From IMG/VR virus record IMGVR_UViG_3300008110_000097, positions 48,725-112,724 of that record: 64,000 nt of DNA; one strand, given 5' to 3'. Made by a program: the position numbers and the translations under genes. Shown piece by piece: positions 44,235 through 52,183 of the stretch (positions within the stretch are counted from its first letter, which is position 1; the number at the start of each line of letters is the position of its first letter). The notes beneath the pieces are model-generated. The model did no database searches, had not been told where the DNA came from, and worked only from the letters and a program-made list of their open reading frames with translations. The stretch is from a virus.

Positions 44235-45077
44235 ATGATTTCATACATTGGAGGAAAAGCTAGAATAGGGAAATGGATAGTACCTTTTATACCTAAAGAC
44301 ATAGAAACATACGTAGAGGGTTTTTCAGGTATGTTTTGGGTCTTTTATAATATGGATCTAAAAGATTACCCTAACCTTAAAACGGTAGTATATAACGATT
44401 TTAATAGATTAAATACCAATTTATTTAATTGTACCAAAGAATACGATAGACTTTGGGAAGAATTATCCAAATACCCCTGTCAACAGTTGGGTGTGGTGGA
44501 CACACCACCGGAATATTCACAAATGTTTAGTGAATATCAGAGAGAGGTTTTTAGTCCTGATCTGGTGATAACAGAAGAAAATAAATTTGAAATTGCATGT
44601 AAATATGTGTATGTTCTAACCCAAGTTTTTTCCGGATCTAAACCCGAGACATCATCTTATACCGATTACAAGGGAAAATATCGTTGTAAAGTATTGATAT
44701 TCATGGACAAACTAAAAAATCCAAAATATAGGGAACATATTGATAAAATAACTTTTGTGGAAAACAAGGACTTTGAAGATGTTGTTAAAAAATATGATTC
44801 ACCCACAACATATTTTTATATGGACCCTCCCTATTGGAAAACAGAGAACTATTATTCAAACCATGATTTTGATAGAAACGACCACGAAAGATTGGCAAAT
44901 AGTCTAAAAACAATAAAAGGTAAATTTTCTTTATCTTATTATGAATTTGAATTGTTACACATATGGTTCCCCCAAACACAATATAAATGGGAAAGTAAAA
45001 ATTTCAAAAAAGCGGCAGCAGCTAAAAAAGATGGTACACAAAACGAAGGTACTGAATTATTAATAATGAACTATTAA
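44235..45077 (+). CDS. DNA adenine-N6 methyltransferase (D12/Dam-like), 280 aa
   Basis: Motif I is ISYIGGKARIGKWIVPFIP at residues 2-20, the SAM-binding segment typical of D12-class Dam enzymes, and the catalytic DPPY is at 197-200 (YFYMDPPYW). VEGFSGMF and VVYNDFNR supply further SAM-pocket elements. These enzymes methylate adenine in a short target, often to protect phage DNA from host restriction. It starts after the divergent spacer of the reversed island and is followed by the NusG-like gene. The target sequence cannot be told. Confidence 0.8.
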   Translation: MISYIGGKARIGKWIVPFIPKDIETYVEGFSGMFWVFYNMDLKDYPNLKTVVYNDFNRLNTNLFNCTKEYDRLWEELSKYPCQQLGVVDTPPEYSQMFSEYQREVFSPDLVITEENKFEIACKYVYVLTQVFSGSKPETSSYTDYKGKYRCKVLIFMDKLKNPKYREHIDKITFVENKDFEDVVKKYDSPTTYFYMDPPYWKTENYYSNHDFDRNDHERLANSLKTIKGKFSLSYYEFELLHIWFPQTQYKWESKNFKKAAAAKKDGTQNEGTELLIMNY

Positions 45078-45082
45078 CTAAA

Positions 45083-45090
45083 TATTTATA
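45083..45090 (+). promoter_or_regulatory. TATTTATA motif (possible late promoter element)
   Basis: TATTTATA ending 4 bases before the ATG at 45095 of the NusG-like gene. Member of the recurring octamer set. With so short a distance, a transcription start would fall at the start codon, so a translation role is also possible. Confidence 0.3.
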
Positions 45091-45094
45091 TAGT

Positions 45095-45622
45095 ATGAAC
45101 ACATTTTGGTATGTAATTAAAGTTTTACCTGGTAAAGAGAGACAATTAAACGAACAGTATAACATGCAGATTTCTTTGGGTAATATAAAGAACATTAAAA
45201 GATTTATTTGCCCCACTGAAACCGAATTTGTTATGGTTAAAGAGAAAAAAGTTTTGAGGGAAAAAGTGATATATGGTGGGTATCTTTATTTTGAAGCCAA
45301 TAAAGAAATGAATGAAGATGAATTAAAAGAAATATCATCAATACCAAATATAATGGGTATGATGGGAGATAAAAAACCTTTATTATTGAGAAAGAGTGAC
45401 GTTGAAAAAATCATTAAAGATGATCTTCTTGAAGAACATAAAAACAATAAAAAAATGTCCGTGAATATTGGATCGAGTGTTACAATTTGTGATGGTCCAT
45501 TCAGTGGATTTATCGGTACAGTATCTTCGGTAGAAAATGATAAAGTAGATGTTGACGTTAAGATTTTTGGTAGAACGACACCGGTAACACTATCAGTAAA
45601 TCAAATAAAAAATCAAAACTAA
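45095..45622 (+). CDS. NusG-like transcription factor, 175 aa
   Basis: N-terminal NGN-type domain (FWYVIKVLPGKERQLNEQY, then EKVIYGGYLYFEA and PNIMGMMGD) and C-terminal KOW domain (SSVTICDGPFSGFIGTVSSV, then VDVDVKIFGRTTPVTLSVNQI) are clear. NusG binds RNA polymerase and changes pausing and termination; NusG-like proteins such as RfaH or LoaP act on long operons. Length is typical. Together with the sigma factor it suggests that the phage controls host polymerase at both start and elongation. The stop overlaps the next start by one base. Confidence 0.85.
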   Translation: MNTFWYVIKVLPGKERQLNEQYNMQISLGNIKNIKRFICPTETEFVMVKEKKVLREKVIYGGYLYFEANKEMNEDELKEISSIPNIMGMMGDKKPLLLRKSDVEKIIKDDLLEEHKNNKKMSVNIGSSVTICDGPFSGFIGTVSSVENDKVDVDVKIFGRTTPVTLSVNQIKNQN

Positions 45623-45921
45623 TGTCACCTGAAGTTTTAATATATGTTCAAAATGTTAGAAACTATCTAAATAAAGATTTGGATGCGAGAAACTATTTTT
45701 TAAATGAGATAGATGAGGAAATGTTTTTTAAATATCTAACTGAGATATCACAAAAAAATTTTGAAAAAGATGGTGAACCTATATTAACAAAAGATCAGTT
45801 TGAGTTAATAAGAAAAACATTACAATTAGTTGATATCACCAAAAAAGAATTTAAGGAAGAGACTATAGAAGATAAGTTATTTATGGATGTCGGTACTTTT
45901 GGTAAAATATGTTTGAACTAA
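45622..45921 (+). CDS. Small helical protein after NusG, 99 aa, unknown function
   Basis: Starts on the last base of the NusG-like stop, implying coupled translation. Helical and acidic: VLIYVQNVRNYLNKDLDARNYFLN, then EEMFFKYLTEISQKNFEKDGEP and LTKDQFELIRKTLQLV. No Cys pair, membrane segment or catalytic motif. Its coupling to the NusG-like gene makes a transcription or assembly role possible, but this is only context. Confidence 0.5.
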   Translation: MSPEVLIYVQNVRNYLNKDLDARNYFLNEIDEEMFFKYLTEISQKNFEKDGEPILTKDQFELIRKTLQLVDITKKEFKEETIEDKLFMDVGTFGKICLN

Positions 45922-45957
45922 TTTTTTTTTATTCATTAATTTTATTACATTTGTAGT

Positions 45958-47031
45958 ATGTCAAAATTATCCAAATATTATCCCTTATACGATACTGTAT
46001 ATGGTAATGATTTCCCATTAGAACAAGTTTTTATAACGTTATTTGACGTTATACCCTCAAAGTACTCTAACTATTCTAAAGTATATGATATTTCACTTAA
46101 AAATTATTTAATCGAAAATGGTTTTCTTGTTGAAACAAGAAATCAAACATTTGGAAAATCAAATAGAACGGTGATGTCGTTTATTTTCATCAACAAAAAA
46201 AACGGTATCATTTTAAAAATGATAAACGAAACAAATAATGCTGACGAATATTACCAATTAGAAATATTATATGACTTTAGAAATGGCGAGATAGATCAAC
46301 AACTTAATTTCGATAAATTAAAAGAATTTGAAAGAATTAAGAAGAAGAAAAATATTTCTTTAATCAAAAGTGAGATGGGTCATTTGGATTTGGAGGAATA
46401 TGATTTACCAACAACCGAAATCGATCTCGAATTAAATTATGGTGGTAAATTTGCAAAGATACATGATGTAATTGTTGAAAGATTAAATAAAGAAATGGAT
46501 AAAGGTATAATCCTTTTACATGGAGATCCTGGCACAGGTAAAACATCTTATTTAAAATTTCTAACTAAATTAATAAAAGAAAAGGAAATTTTATTTATCC
46601 CTCCGTCAATGGCGGAAGTTCTATCTGAACCATCAATAATTCCATTTTTGATGGAACATAAAAACTCAATATTAGTAATTGAAGACGCTGAACGTGTAAT
46701 TTCAGATAGGGAAGGTAATGGTTCACCTGCAGGAGTATCGAACATATTAAATTTAACAGATGGTATTTTGGGTGATTGTTTAGGTATTCAAATAATTGCC
46801 ACATTTAATATGAAAAGAGAAAAAATCGACCCCGCTCTTTTGCGTAAAGGTAGATTGATTGCGGAACACAAATTTGGGTCCCTAAATTCCGAAGAAACGA
46901 ATAAACTATTAAAAAAATTAGGAAAAAATGTGGAAGTAAATGAAGGAATGGTATTAGCAGATATATATAATATTGATGTTGAAACTTTTAAAACACAAAA
47001 AGAAAATAAAATAGGATTTAATAGAAATTAA
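45958..47031 (+). CDS. AAA-family ATPase, 357 aa
   Basis: An N-terminal ~160-residue domain of unknown fold precedes a AAA ATPase. The P-loop GDPGTGKTS is at 189-197, Walker B SILVIEDAE at ~237-245, sensor 1 IIATFN near ~275 and the arginine-containing LLRKGRLI near ~290. The single AAA module with this LLRKGR sequence resembles BCS1-type or meiotic-clade ATPases that unfold or remodel proteins. It lies just before the thioredoxin and glutaredoxin genes, after a ~37-base AT-rich gap. The substrate is unknown. Confidence 0.75.
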   Translation: MSKLSKYYPLYDTVYGNDFPLEQVFITLFDVIPSKYSNYSKVYDISLKNYLIENGFLVETRNQTFGKSNRTVMSFIFINKKNGIILKMINETNNADEYYQLEILYDFRNGEIDQQLNFDKLKEFERIKKKKNISLIKSEMGHLDLEEYDLPTTEIDLELNYGGKFAKIHDVIVERLNKEMDKGIILLHGDPGTGKTSYLKFLTKLIKEKEILFIPPSMAEVLSEPSIIPFLMEHKNSILVIEDAERVISDREGNGSPAGVSNILNLTDGILGDCLGIQIIATFNMKREKIDPALLRKGRLIAEHKFGSLNSEETNKLLKKLGKNVEVNEGMVLADIYNIDVETFKTQKENKIGFNRN

Positions 47032-47033
47032 TT

Positions 47034-47342
47034 ATGGAAAATGTAAGTTCAAGCGTAGTTAAACAACTACAATCAGAAGGTAATAAATTATTGGTTAGTT
47101 ATTCGGCTTCTTGGTGTGGACCTTGCAGGATGTTAACACCTAGATTAGATGAATTATCAAAACAATATCCCGAGTTTAAATTTTTAAAGGTTGATGTTGA
47201 CCAAAATAGAGATTCTACAGTTGAGTTAGGAATAACTTCTGTACCTACGATTATGATATATGACGGATCAAATCTAATAGATAGATCAAATGGGGCTAGA
47301 CCTGATTCATATTATAAAGAATTTCTTGATAAAATAAAATAA
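47034..47342 (+). CDS. Thioredoxin, 102 aa
   Basis: Canonical active site SWCGPCRM with Cys28 and Cys31, then LSKQYPEFKFLKVDVDQN and the cis-proline region TSVPTIMIY. Length and order match thioredoxins, which reduce disulfides with electrons from thioredoxin reductase, for example for ribonucleotide reductase. It starts after two bases following the AAA gene and its stop overlaps the next start by one base. It may also help fold the Cys-rich virion proteins. Confidence 0.9.
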   Translation: MENVSSSVVKQLQSEGNKLLVSYSASWCGPCRMLTPRLDELSKQYPEFKFLKVDVDQNRDSTVELGITSVPTIMIYDGSNLIDRSNGARPDSYYKEFLDKIK

Positions 47343-47611
47343 TGGATAAAATAGTTATTTTTACTCTTGATGGGTGCTACCATTGTTCAAGTCTTAAAAA
47401 AAGACTTGATGAAATTAATATATCATATAAGGAGGTTGAGGTAACACAAAATAAAGAAGTTTGGGATGAAATTGTTAAACTAACAAATTATGATTTTTTA
47501 CCTACAATTTTAGTGTCTCCTGATAATTCTGAAACAGGACATATATATGTACCATCAATAAATTATAAAACAGAAGATGAAATTGTTGAAATAATAAAAA
47601 ATTATTTCTAA
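47342..47611 (+). CDS. Glutaredoxin-like protein, 89 aa
   Basis: Active-site CYHC (Cys12, Cys15) after IVIFTLDGC, then EINISYKEVEVT and the cis-proline region DFLPTILV. Short glutaredoxins use glutathione or a dedicated thioredoxin reductase; T4 NrdC is of this kind. Starts one base before the thioredoxin stop, so both are made together. The gene is followed at once by a strong terminator. Confidence 0.85.
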   Translation: MDKIVIFTLDGCYHCSSLKKRLDEINISYKEVEVTQNKEVWDEIVKLTNYDFLPTILVSPDNSETGHIYVPSINYKTEDEIVEIIKNYF

Positions 47612-47614
47612 AAT

Positions 47615-47644
47615 AAAAAAAAGGAGGTTTAACCTCCTTTTTTT
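47615..47644. terminator. Bidirectional rho-independent terminator
   Basis: GGAGG (47623-47627) and CCTCC (47633-47637) with a TTTAA loop, extended by a run of eight A on the left and seven T on the right. The A and T runs make it work on both strands. It separates the redox genes from the fibre genes. Confidence 0.85.
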
Positions 47645-47665
47645 ATTAATTAAACCATATAAAAG

Positions 47666-47673
47666 TATTTATA
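47666..47673 (+). promoter_or_regulatory. TATTTATA motif before the first fibre gene
   Basis: TATTTATA just after the terminator, ending 19 bases before the ATG at 47693. Because a terminator stands directly upstream, the fibre gene needs a promoter in this 48-base gap, and this octamer is the best candidate. Confidence 0.5.
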
Positions 47674-47692
47674 TAAAGACTTTACTTTTAAT

Positions 47693-50600
47693 ATGGGATT
47701 ACAAAAGATAAATTGGTCACAAATTGACTCCATAACCGTACCTTCGGGGTACACGGTTCAAATAGGTAAAATTGATGGACCTATAGATGCAATATATTCT
47801 GAGAATATATATTTGTCAGGTACACCAATAAGTGATTTGTATCTTAATAGTGGATCATTTAGTCAAGGTGTCTTAACACTAACTAGCAATAGTGGTAACA
47901 CGATAACTGTTAGTGGTTTTGAATACGATTTTGATCGTTATACCACAGGATTTACATATAGTGACAATACTTTTACAATAGTCGACAGGTCGGGATACAC
48001 ATTAACCGCATCTTTTAACATACTAACAGGATTAACAATTAATGGTGATTTAGATCTTAATGGTGATTTAAATATAACGGGTAACACCACATTAAATGGC
48101 GGGTTTATTGCAACGACAATAAGTGCGACTACTTATCAAAATCTTCCAATAGACCCAAATATTTTTGTTACGGGAGTCACCTATGGAAATAATACACTTA
48201 CAATTAATGATAATAACAATTCTTCGTTTGTTATTACAATAAACGATTTAACAGGATTGACCATTAATGGTGATTTAAGTGTTAGTGGAGACACAAATCT
48301 CAATACTTTATTTTCTAATATAATATCGGCAACAACGATAAGTGGTGGAACATTATATGGTGACGGATCTAACTTAACAAATATAGATAATATATATACT
48401 GTCGATGGTTATCTATTGTCAAATAGGATTGTTGATTTAAGTGGAAATACGTTATCGTTAAGAAGAACTTCTAATATTAATGATAGATTTTTAAATGGAT
48501 TAGACGAGTCGGGAAATATATTATTTGAAATAAGATCATCTATAACTAATCCCGCGGAATTAGAATTTGCAAATTTATTTATCGGTAAAAATGCTGGTAG
48601 AATTTCAACATCTAACGTTAGAACTAACTTAGTTGTTGGTAACACCTCAATGACGGGAATCACTAGTGGTGTTAAAAATACAGTTTTTGGTAATAATTCT
48701 TTAACAAAACTCATTAGAGGTAGTTTTAATAGTATAATTGGTGATACTGTTGCAATTAATTTTACTGGTGCAACAACAGGGACGTTTGGTGATGACAATG
48801 TTTTTATAGGAAATGGTTCAGCATTGAATCAACTTACAGGTAGAAACAACGTATATATCGGAACCAACACAAGACAAAATGCGACTTCTGGAGATGGTAA
48901 CACAATTGTCGGAAAAAATGCTGGTTTTAATAATATAACTGGTAGTAATAATGTTTTTATTGGTCTTAATGCGGGTAGAAACGAAACGGGATCAAATTTA
49001 CTTTACATTGAAAATACCACTTCATCAACACCATTGATATATGGTGATTTCGCAAATGATTTGTTGAGATTTAATGGTAAAGTGGGCGTTAATGTTTTAC
49101 CCGGCACATTTCAATTTGATGTTAATGGTACAAGTAGATTTTCAAATACTGTTCAATTAGATACGGTTAATTTAAGTACATCTGACACAAAAATATTAAG
49201 TTTAAGTACTGGTAACACCATTCAATATAGATCATTATCGGATATTATATCTTCTGTGACAGGTGACACATATGTGACTGGATTCACATATAACAATTCA
49301 AATAAATTTACAATATTTGATAATTCAGGATCTACGTTTAGTGTACTTATTAATGAACTAACAGGATTAACTATTAACGGTGATTTAAGTGTTAGTGGAA
49401 ACACTAATTTAAATTACTTAGAGGTAAATACAATATCCGCAACAACTATAAGTGGTCAAACATTTTATGGTGACGGAAGAAATTTACAAGGTATCCCAAA
49501 ATGGTATGCCGAAAGTGATGTTATACCTACAGTTTATCCATACGAGAAACCATATGTCATTACTGGTAGTACTGGTCAAGGTTCATTTGCATTAGGACCT
49601 AATGCCCAGTCTTTAAGTTTTGACCAAATTTCGTTTGGTGATTTTGCGGGTAGAGAAACAACAGGTGCAAGTAGATCAACATTTATAGGGTATGGATCAG
49701 GTATTAGGGCTAATGATAGTGATCTAAGTAATTTTATTGGACAAAGTGCCGGTTCAGATTCAAAAAATTCAAACAATTCAAATTTTATTGGTATTGGTGC
49801 GGGACAAAATTCAAAAAACGCAGGATTTTCAAATTTTATAGGGTATAATGCGGGATATAATATCAACGGTGAAACAATTGTTGGATTTGATAGACAAATC
49901 AGAGGTTTTGATTCAAATTTTATAGGTAATTTAGCGGGTAGTGGTGCATTGTATGCGTCAGGTTCAACTTTTATAGGTACTAACGCGGGTTCAAATGCTA
50001 ATTACGCTAGATTTTCAAATTTTATTGGTTATTTGGCAGGTAAAGATTCAACCAACGCATCGTATTCAACATTAATAGGTTTTAATGTAGGAACACCTAG
50101 ATTTGGGTTTAGTAAAATAGGAAAAAATAATATCATTATTGGTAATTCTATCACATTACCAAATGGAACCACGGATTCTATTAATATTGGTGGTGTATTA
50201 TTTGGTATCAATACTAATTTTGATACTTCTGGTGGAAGTCCTAGTGATTCACCTACAACAACAGGAAAAATAGGTATAGGTGTCGTAACACCTTTAAACA
50301 GATTACATGTTGAAGATACAATCGATCCTGTTAGATTCGTTGGATTACAAAGTGGAACAACGGAAACCAGAATATTAACATCCGACAATAATGGTATTAT
50401 AAAATATAAAAATTTAAGTGATATAACAATATCAGGAAACTACTTACCATTAAGTGGTGGAACGGTTACTGACGACGTATTATTCCAAAGTGGAATCACC
50501 GCAACAACTATAAGTGGTCAAACATTTTATGGTGTCGGTTCTAATAAACAAGTAATATACAATAATAATGGTATATTATCGGGCAGTACAGGATTCACAT

Positions 50601-51901
50601 ATGACGGTACCAATGTTGGTATTGGTACGGAATCCCCAACAAATTTATTACATATTACAGGTTCTACCGATCCTGTTAGAATTCAAGGTCTACAATTATC
50701 AAATGACAACAATATAGTTACGGTAGACTCTAACGGTGTTCTACATTATTCACCATATAGTGGGTTAACAAATGATAAATGGATTTCTGGTGGTAGTTTT
50801 GATAATAGATATAATATACTTTATTTAGGGTATAATACTGGAGGTGGATTTAGAATTTATTTAGATATAACAGGTAACACTGGAAACACATTAGTAAACG
50901 CATCGAGATATTTTATTTCGGGATCAACACCAACGGGTTATGTTTTAGTTAATGGTGATAGATGGTATAACACAAACAATGGTATTGAATATGTGTGGAT
51001 AAATGACGGAAATTCATCACAATGGGTACAACCGGCAACAATAGGAGGTGGTGGAGGTGGTACTACCACAATCGGTGATTATTTAGTTTTAAGTGGTTTA
51101 ACTGCAAATACAATTAATGTAAATCAAATAGGTATATCCGGAGATTGTGTTAATGATTTATATGTTTCAAATATACATTCTTGTTCACCATTAAATATTA
51201 ATCCCTTAAACGAGGGTGACATAAATTTTGGATCATCAACATCAGGTATTAGTATACAACTATCAGAAGGTAAAGGTGGTATTGGTATTGGAACAAGATC
51301 ACCAACAAATAAATTACATATTGTTGGTTCAGAAAATCCAGTAAGAATTGAGGGGTTACAAAGTGGTGATACAAACAATAAAGTTGTTACAATAAACAAT
51401 GATGGTGTTCTCGCTTCTAGTACACTACCTCAATTCGCATCAACACTTCCAGTTAGTTTTAAATTAGGTTTTAACGGTATACCTAATTATGAAGTTTTTG
51501 GTGGAACTGGAGTACAAAATTTTGGACTACTTGATAGGGGTATGTTCGTTGCTTTTGATTTAGAAACTGCATTAAAATTACCACATACCACAACGGCAAC
51601 AGATTATGTTTATTCATTTAGAGTAACAACACATGAACAATTTGGTGGTGTTCAAAATAATGTCGGTGTTAGAACGGTACTTGCAAGTACTGCCGGTGAG
51701 TTTCCATATAATACAATTGCACCAGCGACGTACTTATCACAAACAAGTACAAATTATGCACTTCAATATTCTGATGTTGTTGTTAATGTACCTAAAAATT
51801 ATTTGGGTCAACCCGTTTATTATATAAAATTTGAAATAATAATGGAAAGATTTGCCGGAGGTTCAACAAGTGTAATCGGAGCAAATTTAAGATTTAATTA
51901 A
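47693..51901 (+). CDS. Long tail fibre protein with repeated modules, 1402 aa
   Basis: The sequence is built of short repeats typical of trimeric fibres: TINGDLSVSGNTNL and ATTISGxTxYGDGxNL blocks, and long arrays of SNFIGxxAG-type units (~320-440 and ~640-800) like the beta-roll head of trimeric adhesins. Three LHxxGSxxPVRIxGLQ blocks (~865, ~985, ~1205) also occur. The last ~170 residues form a distinct C-terminal domain ending in GANLRFN. The N-terminus (LQKINWSQIDSI) probably attaches to the virion. No intramolecular chaperone (peptidase S74) motif was seen. Confidence 0.8.
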   Translation: MGLQKINWSQIDSITVPSGYTVQIGKIDGPIDAIYSENIYLSGTPISDLYLNSGSFSQGVLTLTSNSGNTITVSGFEYDFDRYTTGFTYSDNTFTIVDRSGYTLTASFNILTGLTINGDLDLNGDLNITGNTTLNGGFIATTISATTYQNLPIDPNIFVTGVTYGNNTLTINDNNNSSFVITINDLTGLTINGDLSVSGDTNLNTLFSNIISATTISGGTLYGDGSNLTNIDNIYTVDGYLLSNRIVDLSGNTLSLRRTSNINDRFLNGLDESGNILFEIRSSITNPAELEFANLFIGKNAGRISTSNVRTNLVVGNTSMTGITSGVKNTVFGNNSLTKLIRGSFNSIIGDTVAINFTGATTGTFGDDNVFIGNGSALNQLTGRNNVYIGTNTRQNATSGDGNTIVGKNAGFNNITGSNNVFIGLNAGRNETGSNLLYIENTTSSTPLIYGDFANDLLRFNGKVGVNVLPGTFQFDVNGTSRFSNTVQLDTVNLSTSDTKILSLSTGNTIQYRSLSDIISSVTGDTYVTGFTYNNSNKFTIFDNSGSTFSVLINELTGLTINGDLSVSGNTNLNYLEVNTISATTISGQTFYGDGRNLQGIPKWYAESDVIPTVYPYEKPYVITGSTGQGSFALGPNAQSLSFDQISFGDFAGRETTGASRSTFIGYGSGIRANDSDLSNFIGQSAGSDSKNSNNSNFIGIGAGQNSKNAGFSNFIGYNAGYNINGETIVGFDRQIRGFDSNFIGNLAGSGALYASGSTFIGTNAGSNANYARFSNFIGYLAGKDSTNASYSTLIGFNVGTPRFGFSKIGKNNIIIGNSITLPNGTTDSINIGGVLFGINTNFDTSGGSPSDSPTTTGKIGIGVVTPLNRLHVEDTIDPVRFVGLQSGTTETRILTSDNNGIIKYKNLSDITISGNYLPLSGGTVTDDVLFQSGITATTISGQTFYGVGSNKQVIYNNNGILSGSTGFTYDGTNVGIGTESPTNLLHITGSTDPVRIQGLQLSNDNNIVTVDSNGVLHYSPYSGLTNDKWISGGSFDNRYNILYLGYNTGGGFRIYLDITGNTGNTLVNASRYFISGSTPTGYVLVNGDRWYNTNNGIEYVWINDGNSSQWVQPATIGGGGGGTTTIGDYLVLSGLTANTINVNQIGISGDCVNDLYVSNIHSCSPLNINPLNEGDINFGSSTSGISIQLSEGKGGIGIGTRSPTNKLHIVGSENPVRIEGLQSGDTNNKVVTINNDGVLASSTLPQFASTLPVSFKLGFNGIPNYEVFGGTGVQNFGLLDRGMFVAFDLETALKLPHTTTATDYVYSFRVTTHEQFGGVQNNVGVRTVLASTAGEFPYNTIAPATYLSQTSTNYALQYSDVVVNVPKNYLGQPVYYIKFEIIMERFAGGSTSVIGANLRFN

Positions 51902-51909
51902 TATAAATT

Positions 51910-52149
51910 ATGACTGAAGAATTGGCAATTAAATATGGTAAATTAGTTCAATTTGGGGTTGACTATATGATTGGTTTCAATTCCTTCGCCGATTTATTTG
52001 TAATCAAATACAATGAATTTAAAGCGGAGATCATGGAATTTGGTTATAGTGATGATAGAAGAAAATGGGTGACCCAAAATAAAAATGAAATTATTCAATT
52101 GTACGATGATTTAAATTCATCTGGGTTGATACCAACAGAACCAATTTAA
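51910..52149 (+). CDS. Small protein between fibre genes, 79 aa
   Basis: ATG 8 bases after the fibre stop. Helical: EELAIKYGKLVQFGVDYMIGFNSFADLFVIKYNEFKAEI, then SDDRRKWVTQNKNEIIQLYDDL. Small helical genes between fibre genes are often fibre-assembly helpers, but that is only context. No domain is recognised and no signal or membrane segment is clear. Confidence 0.55.
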   Translation: MTEELAIKYGKLVQFGVDYMIGFNSFADLFVIKYNEFKAEIMEFGYSDDRRKWVTQNKNEIIQLYDDLNSSGLIPTEPI

Positions 52150-52171
52150 TAAAGATAAATGAATAAAAAAA

Positions 52172-52179
52172 TATTTATA
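52172..52179 (+). promoter_or_regulatory. TATTTATA motif (possible late promoter element)
   Basis: TATTTATA ending 4 bases before the ATG at 52184 of the second fibre gene. Member of the recurring octamer set. Confidence 0.3.
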
Positions 52180-52183
52180 ATAA

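Noticed and set aside
48409-50388. Several - strand ORFs under the long fibre
   Set aside because: Shadows of repetitive fibre codons; hydrophobic, Pro-rich products with no starts or neighbours.
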